From assembly GCA_030602375.1 (NCBI GenBank), contig JAUVZV010000003.1:1-43723 (forward strand): a stretch of DNA of 43,723 nt, given 5' to 3'. Positions 19,963-30,318 of this stretch are shown in pieces; the first letter of the stretch is position 1, and every line of letters starts with the position of its first letter. The stretch is from Chloroflexota bacterium (lineage in GTDB: Bacteria > Chloroflexota > Dehalococcoidia > Dehalococcoidales > JAUVZV01). The notes beneath the pieces are model-generated. The model ran no database searches and was not told the origin of the DNA. It worked only from the letters and a program-made list of their open reading frames with translations. The position numbers and the translations under genes were made by a program.

Positions 19963-20802
19963 ATGGTGAAAGTTGTAACCGATAGCTGCGCTGACCTGTC
20001 CACCGAGATAGTCAAAGAATTAGGGATTTCCGTGGTGCCCCTAAATGTCTATTTTGGCGATGCGAGTTTCAAGGATGGGGTTGATATCACCGCTGAGGAA
20101 TTCTATGACCGGCTAATAAAAGGGCCAATCTTACCCAAAACAACAGCACCAGCACCGGGGGCTTTTATTGAAACCTATAGCCAGCTTGCTGCCGAAAGTG
20201 ATGAAATACTCTCTATCCATATTTCCCAAAAACTCAGCGGCACCTATAATTCTGTCTTGCTGGCTACGCAACAATTAAGCAAAGAATGCCGCGTAGAGGT
20301 GATTGACTCACTAATGGTCTCCATGGGTCAAGGGCTACTGGCGATTAAAGCCGCCAGAGCGGCGAAGGAAGGGGTAAAGCTTGACCAAATTGTAGATCTA
20401 GTTAAAAAAGCAATACCTAAAACACGTCTCTTTTTCCTCCTCGATACACTGGTATACCTGCATAAAGGGGGGCGACTGGGCAAAGCACAGGCGTTCTTAG
20501 GCTCACTACTTAACATTAAGCCATTATTACACATACAAGATGGTGAGGTTCATCCTCTAGAGAGGGTACGCAGCCGCCAGAAAGGGGTATCTCGCCTAAT
20601 TGAACTGGTAAAAGGGTCAACTCCTATCGAGGAACTAGCCCTAATGTACACTACTAACCCTGAGGGAGTTGAAACATTAAACACTGAACTGGCTCCGCTG
20701 GCACCGAAGGGGCACGTCTATAGAGCAAAAATAGGACCCACTATAGGTACCTACGCGGGTCCGGAAGCCATAGCTGTCGGGCTCATTGAAGGGGAAAAAT
20801 AA
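19963..20802 (+). CDS. DegV family (fatty acid-binding) protein
   Basis: VKVVTDSCADLSTEIVKELGISVVPLNVYFGD, TTAPAPGAF, SGTYNSV, KGGRLGKAQAFLG. Confidence 0.93.
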   Translation: MVKVVTDSCADLSTEIVKELGISVVPLNVYFGDASFKDGVDITAEEFYDRLIKGPILPKTTAPAPGAFIETYSQLAAESDEILSIHISQKLSGTYNSVLLATQQLSKECRVEVIDSLMVSMGQGLLAIKAARAAKEGVKLDQIVDLVKKAIPKTRLFFLLDTLVYLHKGGRLGKAQAFLGSLLNIKPLLHIQDGEVHPLERVRSRQKGVSRLIELVKGSTPIEELALMYTTNPEGVETLNTELAPLAPKGHVYRAKIGPTIGTYAGPEAIAVGLIEGEK

Positions 20803-20927
20803 ATCTAGAGAGAAAACCTGCCTCGGCAATTTGACGCTTCAGGTGGAGCCGCTTGGGTAGCAGGCCCTACCCTGCTTGCCTAATTCCTCAAGCAACTTGA
20901 TTACCTGGTACAACTTTAAAAGACCAC

Positions 20928-20974
20928 TTGACAAAATCCACTAACCGTATATAATAGGAAAAAGGTATCCTTTT
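20928..20974 (+). promoter_or_regulatory. Promoter plus putative operator of nrpR-like gene
   Basis: TTGACA (20928-20933)-N16-TATAAT (20950-20955), then palindrome AAAAGG-TAT-CCTTTT (20960-20974) over the expected start site. Confidence 0.65.
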
Positions 20975-20991
20975 GCTTACAGGAGTGTTAG

Positions 20992-21984
20992 TTGGGTTTT
21001 GAAACGCAAGACATTGAGAGAAAGCTCTTTGCCATTCTCAAGATTCTGAGCAACTCCAAAGAAGCAGTGGGGGCAAGGGTTATTGCCCAGCGGCTGAAAG
21101 ACCTTGGCATTGAACTAGGCGAAAGAGCAGTAAGATATCACCTCAAACTAATGGATGAGCGAGGTCTAACCCAACTTGCAGGCAGAGACGGCAGATTGAT
21201 TACTTTTGCAGGGCTTGAGGAGTTAAAGAGTGCCCTAGTCAGAGATAAGGTTGGCTTCGCTCTCCCAAGGATAGAGCTACTTGCCGTCCGCACCAGTTTT
21301 GATTTGCACCAGCGTACCGGTTTCATCCCAGTCAACATATCTTTCTTCCCCAAAGAAGAATTCCAGAAGGCATTAAAGGTAATGAAACCTGTTTTCTCAG
21401 CCGGTCTCTGTGTTAGCGAGCTAGTGGCAGTAGCCCAAGGGGGAGAGACGATTGGTGAGTTAGTTATTCCCCAGGGTAAGATGGCCTTGGCCACAGTTTG
21501 CAGTATCGTGGTAAACGGCACCTTACTTAAGGCTGGTATCCCCATGAACTCAAGGTTTGGGGGAATACTGGAGATTCGAAATCACCAACCCCTTCGCTTT
21601 GCAGAGCTCATTCACTATGATGGCTGTTCCCTGGACCCTTCGGAGATATTCATCAGTGCAAAAATGACTTCGGTTACCGAAGTCGCCAAAAGGGGGGACG
21701 GGAAAATACTGGCTAACTTCCGTGAAATACCAGCTCGCTGCCGACCCATAGTTGAGGAGGTAGTCATCAAACTCAAGGAGGCTGGACTGGGGGGTCTATT
21801 AGTAATGGGAAATACCAGTGAACCAGTGTGTGAAATCCCCGTGGAACTTAATCGAATTGGCATCGTTCTCATCGGTGGTTTAAATCCCATTGCTGCTGCT
21901 GAGGAGTCTGGAATTGAGTCCGAAAATCACGCCATGAGTACCGTCGTTGAGTATCAAAACTTAATCAATATAAAGGGGCTTTAA
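20992..21984 (+). CDS. NrpR-like transcriptional regulator (winged helix + DUF128)
   Basis: N-terminal wHTH (ILSNSKEAVGARVIAQRLKDLGIELGERAVRYHLKLMDERGLT), RTGFIPVN, LLKAGIPMNSRFGGILE, GGLNPIAAAEESGI characteristic of the NrpR/DUF128 family. Confidence 0.85.
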   Translation: MGFETQDIERKLFAILKILSNSKEAVGARVIAQRLKDLGIELGERAVRYHLKLMDERGLTQLAGRDGRLITFAGLEELKSALVRDKVGFALPRIELLAVRTSFDLHQRTGFIPVNISFFPKEEFQKALKVMKPVFSAGLCVSELVAVAQGGETIGELVIPQGKMALATVCSIVVNGTLLKAGIPMNSRFGGILEIRNHQPLRFAELIHYDGCSLDPSEIFISAKMTSVTEVAKRGDGKILANFREIPARCRPIVEEVVIKLKEAGLGGLLVMGNTSEPVCEIPVELNRIGIVLIGGLNPIAAAEESGIESENHAMSTVVEYQNLINIKGL

Positions 21985-21985
21985 G

Positions 21986-22756
21986 ATGGAAGTAGTAAAG
22001 ATTATACCTTGTCTAGATGTTAAGGAAGGAAGGGTAGTTAAAGGGGTCAACTTTATTAACCTTAAAGATGCCCGTGACCCGGTGGAAGCAGCCGAAGCCT
22101 ACTGCCGGGAGGGTGCTGATGAACTCGTCTTTCTTGACATCTTTGCCACTCTAGAGAACAGGAAAACAAGACTGGATTGGGTTAGGAAAGTAGCCGAAAA
22201 ACTTACCATTCCCTTTACTGTAGGTGGTGGCATCGCCAGTATTGAGGATATGAAGGCACTATTTGAGCTTGGTGTAGATAAAGTGTCAATCAACACCGCC
22301 GCGGTTAGGAATCCTAAACTGGTAAGGGAAGCCTCAAAAGAGTTTGGTAAGGGGAGGCTGGTTGTGGCTGTTGACGGGAGAAAGAACCCGCCCGAGAGTG
22401 GCCTGCCGCGACTGGAAGTAGTGGTCAAGAGTGGCACCGAGTCCACCGGCATGGAGATTACCAGTTGGGCAAAAAGGGTGGAGGAATTGGGGGCTGGGGA
22501 GATCTTACTCACCAGCAAGGATACTGACGGCACTAAAGAAGGCTATGACCTAGAAATGACAAAAGCGGTGGCTGAAGCAGTAGCGGTACCGGTTACAGCT
22601 TCGGGGGGTGCTGGCAAACTGGAGCACCTTTATCAAGCGGTAACAATTGGCAAAGCATCAGCGGTGCTGGCTGCTTCTGTCTTCCACTTCGGGGAAATAT
22701 CTATCCCCCAAGCCAAAAAATACCTTAAAGAAAAAGGAATACCGGTAATCACATAA
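21986..22756 (+). CDS. hisF: Imidazole glycerol phosphate synthase subunit HisF
   Basis: KIIPCLDVKEGRVVKGVNF, ADELVFLDIFA, TVGGGIAS, DKVSINTAAV, TASGGAGKLEH. Confidence 0.95.
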   Translation: MEVVKIIPCLDVKEGRVVKGVNFINLKDARDPVEAAEAYCREGADELVFLDIFATLENRKTRLDWVRKVAEKLTIPFTVGGGIASIEDMKALFELGVDKVSINTAAVRNPKLVREASKEFGKGRLVVAVDGRKNPPESGLPRLEVVVKSGTESTGMEITSWAKRVEELGAGEILLTSKDTDGTKEGYDLEMTKAVAEAVAVPVTASGGAGKLEHLYQAVTIGKASAVLAASVFHFGEISIPQAKKYLKEKGIPVIT

Positions 22757-22780
22757 CAGGCGATAGAAAGGAGCATATTA

Positions 22781-24034
22781 ATGAACAAAAAACCACCGAA
22801 TTTATTTGAAATGGCCCAGGCTCAGTTGGATGAAGTGGCTAGTATATTGAATCTGGAGCCTAGTGTCCATGCTATTCTCAGAGAACCAATGAGGGAATTT
22901 CATGTATCTATACCGGTGAAGATGGATGATGGGCAGACTAAAGTTTTCAAAGGGTTTAGGGTTCAGCATAATAATGCTCGTGGCCCTTACAAAGGGGGTA
23001 TTAGGTTCCACCCCGAAGAGACAATTGATGTTGTTAAAGCCTTGGCCGCTTGGATGACCTGGAAATGTGCTGTAGTAGATATTCCACTTGGAGGTGGTAA
23101 AGGGGGCGTTATTTGCAATCCCAAAGAGATGTCTAGTGCTGAATTGGAAAGGTTAAGCCGCGGCTATATAGATGCGATATGGGAGTTTATTGGTCCTGAT
23201 AGAGACATCCCGGCACCAGATGTATATACCAATCCGCAGATAATGGGGTGGATGATGGACGAGTATTCAAAACGCAAAGGTTATTGCGCTCCAGGCGTAA
23301 TAACAGGAAAGCCTTTGAATATAGGTGGCTCACTGGGCCGCGGTGATGCCACAGCTCGCGGCGGAGTACATACCATAATAGAAGCAGCCAAGCATTTAGA
23401 TATTGATCTGTCAGCAGCAACAGTGGCAATTCAGGGCTATGGTAATGCTGGCTCTAATGCCGCCATTTTGATGCATGACCTTACGAAGTCCAAGATTGTA
23501 GCCGTTAGTGACTCCAAAGGCGGCATCTATAATAGGCAAGGCTTAGACCCACACAAGGTTTTGCAGCATAAAGCAGAAACAGGCTCAGTTATAAACGTTC
23601 GCCAGGGAGAAAATATCAGTAATAGTGAACTGCTGGAACTAAAGGTTGATATACTATGCCCGGCGGGGCTAGAGACTGTTCTAACTGAGGAAAATGCCCC
23701 TAGAATCAAGGCGAAGATAGTAGCCGAATTAGCCAACGGACCAACTACCCCTGAGGCTGATGAGGTCTTATACCACAATGGAGTATTTGGCATACCTGAT
23801 TTCCTCTGCAATGCTGGAGGGGTCACTGTTTCCTATTTTGAGTGGGTTCAAAGCTTAAATAGATATTATTGGGATGAGAATGAGGTTCACCAGCGACTCA
23901 GTAAACATATGACGAAAGCATTCCAAGATGTTTTGTCTGAACATTTGAAGCGTAAGGTTAATATGAGATCAGCGGCTTATATTATTGCTGTAACTCGCGT
24001 GGCAGAAGCAATGAAACTTCGTGGTTGGGTATAA
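22781..24034 (+). CDS. gdhA: Glutamate dehydrogenase (Glu/Leu/Phe/Val dehydrogenase family)
   Basis: [50 protein letters not shown]. Confidence 0.93.
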   Translation: MNKKPPNLFEMAQAQLDEVASILNLEPSVHAILREPMREFHVSIPVKMDDGQTKVFKGFRVQHNNARGPYKGGIRFHPEETIDVVKALAAWMTWKCAVVDIPLGGGKGGVICNPKEMSSAELERLSRGYIDAIWEFIGPDRDIPAPDVYTNPQIMGWMMDEYSKRKGYCAPGVITGKPLNIGGSLGRGDATARGGVHTIIEAAKHLDIDLSAATVAIQGYGNAGSNAAILMHDLTKSKIVAVSDSKGGIYNRQGLDPHKVLQHKAETGSVINVRQGENISNSELLELKVDILCPAGLETVLTEENAPRIKAKIVAELANGPTTPEADEVLYHNGVFGIPDFLCNAGGVTVSYFEWVQSLNRYYWDENEVHQRLSKHMTKAFQDVLSEHLKRKVNMRSAAYIIAVTRVAEAMKLRGWV

Positions 24035-24122
24035 GGCAGACACAGACAAAACCAACTTCAGTTAGCAACCTCTAGCATTTTCTGTAGCTAGCTTTTTGAT
24101 TGAGTCTCTACTTGGCAATTCT

Positions 24123-25163
24123 TCAGAGGATTAGCATGGCATCACCAAAGCTGTAGAAACGATATCTCTCGGCTATGGCCTGCTCGTAGGCTCGTTTAAT
24201 AAAATCTTTACCAGCAAAGGCGGTAACCAACATAAGTAGCGTTGACTTTGGCAGATGAAAGTTAGTTAAAAGTGCATCTATGATGCGGAACTGGTAGCCG
24301 GGTAGGATAAACAAGCTAACCCAGCCTTCAAACGCCTCAAGTCGAGACGGTTTGCTAAACTGGGCTAAATGCTCCACCAGCCTGACGCTAGTAGTACCAA
24401 CACAAATAACCCTTCGCCCCTCCGCTTTGGCCCGAGATAGTTTGCTAGCTACCTCCTCACTTACGACACCATATTCCTGATAAATATGATGCTCCTTAGG
24501 GTCTTCAACTCTAACTGGCCGAAAGGTGTCAAGCCCAATATGAAGGGTTAGAGATAGGCAGCAAACCCCCTTTTGCTCTATCTTGCCTAGAAGCTCTGGG
24601 GTGAAATGCAACCCAGCAGTGGGTGCAGCGACACTACCATTAACACTGGCATAAACCGTCTGATAACGCTCCGGGTTAGCCAGAGGGACGTGTATATACG
24701 GAGGCAAAGCAGTCTCACCCAGCTCTGATAGCCGGCTTTCATCAGAAAGGTTTATTATCTTTATGCCATCCTGCCTCTGTCCGATTACCTCAGCTATAAC
24801 CTTAGGTCTAGGGACATTACCAGTTAAAGAGTTTATCTCAATCTTGGCACCAATTTTAAGCCGCCTGCTGGGCCTTGCTAGTGCCTCCCAAGAACCCTCA
24901 TCAAGCCGACGCAATAGTAGAACCTCGGTATTAGCTCCGCTACCTGCTTTTTTCCCTTTAAGACGAGCCGGAATAACACGGCTATCGTTAAATACCAGAA
25001 CGTCCCCAGCCTTCAGATAATCAATAAGGTCAACAAAGCCACGGTGCTGGATTAAACCGTTGCTGCGGTCTAGCACCATCATCCGTGACCCGTCCCTTGG
25101 TTCAACTGGGGTCTGGGCAATAAGCTCGGGTGGGAGGGAATAGTCAAAATCACTAGTTTTCAC
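24123..25163 (-). CDS. queA: S-adenosylmethionine:tRNA ribosyltransferase-isomerase
   Basis: FDYSLPPELIAQTP, RDGSRMMVLDR, FNDSRVIPARL, PTAGLHFT, TNFHLPKSTLLMLV. Confidence 0.96.
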   Translation of the reverse strand: MKTSDFDYSLPPELIAQTPVEPRDGSRMMVLDRSNGLIQHRGFVDLIDYLKAGDVLVFNDSRVIPARLKGKKAGSGANTEVLLLRRLDEGSWEALARPSRRLKIGAKIEINSLTGNVPRPKVIAEVIGQRQDGIKIINLSDESRLSELGETALPPYIHVPLANPERYQTVYASVNGSVAAPTAGLHFTPELLGKIEQKGVCCLSLTLHIGLDTFRPVRVEDPKEHHIYQEYGVVSEEVASKLSRAKAEGRRVICVGTTSVRLVEHLAQFSKPSRLEAFEGWVSLFILPGYQFRIIDALLTNFHLPKSTLLMLVTAFAGKDFIKRAYEQAIAERYRFYSFGDAMLIL

Positions 25164-25377
25164 TCAGGTTCACCCTATTTAAGCTATTTACCAATAAGCC
25201 GTAAAGTCAGGCTGATAACCCTAAAATATTTCTGGACTAATAGTATACAGCCTGCTCAACTGAAAAGGCAATTCAGAACCTATGTCTGGGTATCTTTAAA
25301 GGCAGGGTTTCTTGATGGCTCCCTTTTGTATATGATAGAATCTGTTGGGCATCTAGTTTTATTCCCCCGAGGATTAA

Positions 25378-25806
25378 ATGGCGCAAGATTCAGAGTGGGA
25401 GCCAAAGTTAGTTGGTTTTCTGTGCCGGTGGTGCAGTTATGCTGGTGCCGACTTGGCTGGAACCAGCCGTAAGAAATATCCAGCCAATATCGGGATAATA
25501 AAAGTCCCCTGCTCAGGGAGGGTTGACCCACTCTTTATTCTAAAAGCCCTGCGCCTAGGTTTTGATGGCGTCTTGGTCTCAGGATGCCATCCCGGTGAGT
25601 GTCATTACCAGACAGGAAATTACCGTGCCCGGAGGAAAATAGCCCTAACCAAGAAGTTCCTTGAGTATATGGGGATTGACCCACGCCGACTTCAGGCCAG
25701 CTGGATTTCGGCCTCAGAAGGGGGAAAATTCACCGAGGTAACAACTCAAGTGACCAAAGAACTGAAAGAAGCTGGCCCCAATGAGCTTTTTGCCGATGAC
25801 AAATAG
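25378..25806 (+). CDS. MvhD/FlxD-like [2Fe-2S] electron-transfer protein
   Basis: FLCRWCSYAGADLAG, VPCSGRVDP, DGVLVSGCHPGECHYQTGN. Confidence 0.9.
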   Translation: MAQDSEWEPKLVGFLCRWCSYAGADLAGTSRKKYPANIGIIKVPCSGRVDPLFILKALRLGFDGVLVSGCHPGECHYQTGNYRARRKIALTKKFLEYMGIDPRRLQASWISASEGGKFTEVTTQVTKELKEAGPNELFADDK

Positions 25807-26761
25807 AGAGGCAGAACAGAGACTAAGGGACGAGGCAAAATCACTCCTGGAGTCAGCAAAGGTTGACTATATCGTTGGCTTTGCTGATGGCAGCCTAAAG
25901 TTTCATACCACCCCCCTAATTACCCGAAATAAGGATGATGTTGACCACCTGGTAATCAATCCCTTTATGGCAAGTAACCTGGCTAAATTTCTGACCGAGC
26001 TTGAGGGGAGGGTCGGGATTGTAGCCAAAGGCTGTGACAGCCGTTCCATTGTCAGCCTGGTGCAGGACAACAAGGTAAGCAGAGAAAAGGTAGTGATAGT
26101 TGGCATCCCGTGTCGGGGAATGATTAACCTAAGTAAGATAGAACAGTTAGCGGGTAAGGAGAGTGATGAGATTGATGATATTACCCGCCAAGGTGACAAG
26201 GTAGTGGTAAAGTTAGATGGCAGTGAGAAGGAAATTCCAGTTAAGGAAGTCCTTTTTGACCATTGCCTTGCCTGTGAACTGCCGACACCGAAGGAATATG
26301 ACCTGCTTATTGATGAACCCATCCCAGCCACCCCCGATGAAGAAGCCAGCCAAGCCAAGATAAATAAGCTTGAAGAGCTCTCCCATCATGAGCGGTGGAG
26401 GTTTTGGCAAAATGAATTTAGCCGCTGTATTCGGTGTTATGCCTGCCGCAATGTATGCCCCGCCTGCTATTGCCAGCGGTGCTTTGTTGAAGAGGCTGAG
26501 CCCCAGTGGATACTTTCGATACCAAAGTGGCAGGATAACCTCATCTTCCAGATAATCAGAAACATCCACCTTGCCGGCAGATGCACCGACTGTGGTGAGT
26601 GTGAGCGAGCTTGCCCGGTAAATATACCACTGAGAAGCCTGAGTAAAGAGATGTATGACCTAGTAGGCGAGCTGTTTGGGTTCAAGTCAGGGATGGAAAT
26701 AGACGCCGCACCACTACTAACCCACTACGAACTTGAGGAGGCGGAGGATTTCTTCAGGTAA
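25796..26761 (+). CDS. 4Fe-4S dicluster / FrhB-FdhB-like protein (FlxC-like)
   Basis: KGCDSRSIVSLVQD, CIRCYACRNVCPACYC, CTDCGECERACPVNIP. Confidence 0.8.
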   Translation: MTNREAEQRLRDEAKSLLESAKVDYIVGFADGSLKFHTTPLITRNKDDVDHLVINPFMASNLAKFLTELEGRVGIVAKGCDSRSIVSLVQDNKVSREKVVIVGIPCRGMINLSKIEQLAGKESDEIDDITRQGDKVVVKLDGSEKEIPVKEVLFDHCLACELPTPKEYDLLIDEPIPATPDEEASQAKINKLEELSHHERWRFWQNEFSRCIRCYACRNVCPACYCQRCFVEEAEPQWILSIPKWQDNLIFQIIRNIHLAGRCTDCGECERACPVNIPLRSLSKEMYDLVGELFGFKSGMEIDAAPLLTHYELEEAEDFFR

Positions 26762-26763
26762 AA

Positions 26764-27792
26764 GTGATGAATCAGAAGATAAGCAAAAAAGATATAAGTA
26801 AACTCCTCGATGAATTGGGTAAGGAATTTAAGGTTTTTTCCCCGTCAAGAGAAAGTGGGGTGACTACTTTTGCCGAGTGGGATGGTAGGGACAGTAGCTT
26901 TCTTGAGTGGTACCGAAATACTGTTATTTCACCCAAGGCTCAATTGCAGCCCCTCTACGAGAAAATGTTTAGCTTCCACAAGGACAAGGAGGGTTACCAC
27001 CTGGAACTACCACCACCCACAGATAAAAAGCTTATTTTCGGTATCCGCCCTTGTGATGCTAAAGCCTTGACGATAATAGACAAGACCTTTCAGGATACCT
27101 ACCAAGACCCATATTATCTAGACAAGAGAAAGAATACCTTGTTAGTCGGGCTGGGGTGCACTAATCCCTATGATAGCTGCTTTTGCACCTCGCTTGGCTT
27201 AAGTCCCACCCAATCAAGTGATGTTGACCTGATGCTTACTGATATCGGCGATGAGTTTTTAATCGAGGCGGTTACCGATAGGGGTATGAAATTAATCAAG
27301 AAGACTAGTTACCTTAAAGAGGTAACCAAAACCGATGAAGCTAAAGCAGAAGAGGCAAGAAGGCAAGCCTCCTCTAAGGTAACCAGAAGGCTAGATACTA
27401 AAGATTTAGCAAAGAGGTTGCTTTCAAGTTTTGATGACCAGGACTTCTGGGAGAAGGTATCAAATAAGTGTATAAGTTGTGGCATCTGCACCCTGCTCTG
27501 CCCGACCTGCTATTGTTTTGATATCAGTGACGAGCTGGTTAAAAAAGAGGGCTCCAGATTTAGAAGTGGTGATAGCTGTGCTTTTCCCGTCTACACCAAA
27601 ATGCCAATGGAAAACCCGAGGCTTGAGAAGTGGCGGCGGGTGAGACAGAAGGTATGTCATAAATACGAGTTTTACCCGATGAGCTTTGAAGTTATCGCCT
27701 GCAGTGGCTGTGGCCGTTGTATCCGCCTTTGCCCGGTGAATTGGGACATTACCCAGATACTAGCCAGCTTGCCAGTTAAAGTGAAAGCCTAA
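26764..27792 (+). CDS. 4Fe-4S protein, AsrA/sulfhydrogenase beta (FlxB)-like
   Basis: GIRPCDAKALTIIDKTF, CISCGICTLLCPTCYCFD, CSGCGRCIRLCPVNWDI. Confidence 0.85.
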   Translation: MMNQKISKKDISKLLDELGKEFKVFSPSRESGVTTFAEWDGRDSSFLEWYRNTVISPKAQLQPLYEKMFSFHKDKEGYHLELPPPTDKKLIFGIRPCDAKALTIIDKTFQDTYQDPYYLDKRKNTLLVGLGCTNPYDSCFCTSLGLSPTQSSDVDLMLTDIGDEFLIEAVTDRGMKLIKKTSYLKEVTKTDEAKAEEARRQASSKVTRRLDTKDLAKRLLSSFDDQDFWEKVSNKCISCGICTLLCPTCYCFDISDELVKKEGSRFRSGDSCAFPVYTKMPMENPRLEKWRRVRQKVCHKYEFYPMSFEVIACSGCGRCIRLCPVNWDITQILASLPVKVKA

Positions 27793-27818
27793 GCCTATCT
27801 AGTTGGAGAAACTATAAG

Positions 27819-28691
27819 ATGCCGGTTAGCGATATAAGCTACAGGAAGAGATTCTTGACTAAAGATAATGTTTACCTGCCGCACCTGGTGATAATTGAAA
27901 AGATAATTGATGAAACCCCTGATACCAGAACCTTTCACTTCAATTTTAAGGACAAGGGGCTTAGAGAGGAGTTCCCCTTCAAGTCAGGGCAGTTCGGCGA
28001 ATACTCCATCTTTGGCATCGGTGAAGCCCCGTTCTGTATTTCGTCAAGCCCAACAAGATACGACCGTCTGGAATTTACCGTCCGCCGTGTCGGCAGTCTA
28101 ACCAATGCCCTGCACCGGCTCAGTGTTGGCGCCGAGATTGGCTTCAGAGGACCCTATGGTAATGGTTTTCCGCTGGACCTCCTTGAAGATAAAAACCTGG
28201 TCTTTGTTGCCGGTGGCATCGGGTTAGCCCCGCTGCGGTCTCTAATCTGGAATGTCATTGATAATAGAGATAAGTATAAGAATATAGATATTATCTATGG
28301 CGCTCGCAGCCCGGCTGACCTCTGCTTCAAGTATGATTTAAAAAACTGGGATAAAGATAAGTCGATAAATATGGTAACCACCGTGGATAAGGGCGATAAA
28401 ACCTGGAAAGGGAGGGTGGGGTTTGTCCCCCAGGTGCTGGAGGAGGTAGCCCCCTCGGCAGATAGCGCGGTAGCTATCGCTTGTGGGCCGTCGATTATGA
28501 TAAGATTTACCTTTCCGGTGCTGGCCAAACTTGGTTTTACTCCGGAGCAGATGATAACCACCCTGGAGAAGAGGATGAAGTGCGGTATCGGCAAGTGTGG
28601 CCGATGTAACATTGGTAATCTCTATGTCTGCCGGGATGGGCCAGTATTTACCTATGCTCAGATTAAAGATTTCATCTCTGACGAGTATTAA
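27819..28691 (+). CDS. FAD/NAD(P)-binding oxidoreductase, AsrB/sulfhydrogenase gamma (FlxA)-like
   Basis: FKSGQFGEYSIFGIGEAPFCISSSP, FVAGGIGLAPLRSLI, MKCGIGKCGRCNIGNLYVCRDGPVFTY. Confidence 0.88.
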   Translation: MPVSDISYRKRFLTKDNVYLPHLVIIEKIIDETPDTRTFHFNFKDKGLREEFPFKSGQFGEYSIFGIGEAPFCISSSPTRYDRLEFTVRRVGSLTNALHRLSVGAEIGFRGPYGNGFPLDLLEDKNLVFVAGGIGLAPLRSLIWNVIDNRDKYKNIDIIYGARSPADLCFKYDLKNWDKDKSINMVTTVDKGDKTWKGRVGFVPQVLEEVAPSADSAVAIACGPSIMIRFTFPVLAKLGFTPEQMITTLEKRMKCGIGKCGRCNIGNLYVCRDGPVFTYAQIKDFISDEY

Positions 28692-28702
28692 AGAATACTA
28701 TA

Positions 28703-29506
28703 ATGAAGATTCTGGTAACCAATGATGATGGCATCTTTGCCGAAGGGCTGTGGATGCTGGTTGAGGCACTAAGGGACATGGCTCAGGTAGCAGTTGTAGC
28801 CCCGGATAGAGAGCAGAGTGCCATTGGCACGGCGGTTACCCTGCGCCAGCCACTGAGGGTGCGAAAAATAAAACCTCCGGTCCCAGAGGTAGAGGCCTAC
28901 TCGGTAGAAGGCACTCCGGCTGACAGCGTCATCCTAGCTTTAGGCAAGCTGATTAAGGATAAAATAGATATGATTGTTTCCGGCATCAACCAAGGGCCAA
29001 ATTTAGGTGATGACGTGTTTATCTCGGGGACAGTTAGCGCTGCCCTGCAGGGGTATCTACATGGCCTTCCCGCCCTTGCTATTTCAGCAACTAATGCGGA
29101 CAGCCTCAATCTCAAGGAGGCAGCTAAGTTTGCTGTCCTAATGGTAAAGGGGATTAGCTCCAATCCCCTGGCAGCAGATGCCTTGCTTAATGTAAATCTG
29201 CCCGGTCTGCCCTTGGCCAAAGTAAAAGGGGTAAAAATCACCACCTTAGCCAGCAAAAGCCACACCGACACAGTTGAGGAAGGACATGATGGAAAACATG
29301 CCTACTACTGGCTGGTACGCCAAAAAGTAAACCGCGGTGCCCTTAAGACAACTGATATCGGGGCAATTGAGCAGGGTCATATTTCCATCACCCCCCTGCA
29401 TAGTAACCTGAAGAGCAAATCCTCATCTTCCACAATAGAAGATTTATGTGCCAAACTGCTAGATGACTTACGGGAATTAGCCAATACCAAAAGGAGGGGA
29501 ATATGA
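28703..29506 (+). CDS. surE: 5'/3'-nucleotidase SurE
   Basis: MKILVTNDDGIFAEGL, VVAPDREQSAIG, VSGINQGPNLGDDVFISGTVSAALQG. Confidence 0.96.
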   Translation: MKILVTNDDGIFAEGLWMLVEALRDMAQVAVVAPDREQSAIGTAVTLRQPLRVRKIKPPVPEVEAYSVEGTPADSVILALGKLIKDKIDMIVSGINQGPNLGDDVFISGTVSAALQGYLHGLPALAISATNADSLNLKEAAKFAVLMVKGISSNPLAADALLNVNLPGLPLAKVKGVKITTLASKSHTDTVEEGHDGKHAYYWLVRQKVNRGALKTTDIGAIEQGHISITPLHSNLKSKSSSSTIEDLCAKLLDDLRELANTKRRGI

Positions 29507-30276
29507 AGCAACCAAGTTTTTCTTTGGCAGGCGAGGTTGCCCTGGTGACTGGAGCCGCCCGTGGCATCGGACAATCTATAGCCCAGGGGCTGGCTGGGGC
29601 TGGTGCTGATGTGGCGATAAGCGATATCAACGCTGCCGGACTTGAGGAAACAGCCAAAGAAATAAAGAAAATTGGTAAAAACTCTCTGGCAATTGAAGCT
29701 GATGTCAGCACCAGAAAAGGCCGTGACAAGATGGTGAAAGAGACCTTGGCTCACTTCGGCAGGATTGATATTCTGGTAAATGATGCTGCCCTGCCACCCC
29801 TCTGGGGGCCTGTGATTGAGACTGATGAGGAAGGCTGGGACAGGATTATGAATACCAACCTCAAAGGGCTCTTCTTCCTCTGCGTAGCGGTAGCAAAAGA
29901 GGTGATGATACCCCAAAAGAGGGGTAACATCATCAACCTGGCTTCCATTGCCAGCTTCAAACCAGTCTGGGGCCAGGGTGCCTATGGTTTCAGTAAGGCT
30001 GCGGTGCTTATGGTAACCCAGATTCTAGCCTCGGAATGGGCAAAGTATGGTATCAGGGTTAATGCCATCGCCCCGAGACTGGTTAAGACCAAAATGACAG
30101 AAATAGTCTGGTCTGACCCGGAAAAGCTGAAAAAGCGACTAGAAAACATTGCCCTGGGACGCATCGCATATCCTGAAGATATGGTCGGGGCGGTTATTTA
30201 CTTTGCCTCTCAGGCTTCTGAATATGTCACCGGGCAGACGCTTCTCCTTGATGGAGGCATCGGCTTTGGACAATGA
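29503..30276 (+). CDS. SDR family oxidoreductase
   Basis: VTGAARGIGQSIA, NDAA, YGFSKAA, LLLDGG. Confidence 0.9.
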   Translation: MKQPSFSLAGEVALVTGAARGIGQSIAQGLAGAGADVAISDINAAGLEETAKEIKKIGKNSLAIEADVSTRKGRDKMVKETLAHFGRIDILVNDAALPPLWGPVIETDEEGWDRIMNTNLKGLFFLCVAVAKEVMIPQKRGNIINLASIASFKPVWGQGAYGFSKAAVLMVTQILASEWAKYGIRVNAIAPRLVKTKMTEIVWSDPEKLKKRLENIALGRIAYPEDMVGAVIYFASQASEYVTGQTLLLDGGIGFGQ

Positions 30277-30318
30277 GAACCCTAAAAGCTGAAATTTTAT
30301 TGACTTAAATACAAAACG

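Noticed and set aside
21666-21684. Perfect palindrome GACTTCGG-TTA-CCGAAGTC inside the nrpR-like gene
   Set aside because: Fully coding (MTSVTEV) and in mid-gene; could be chance. Not enough to claim an operator.
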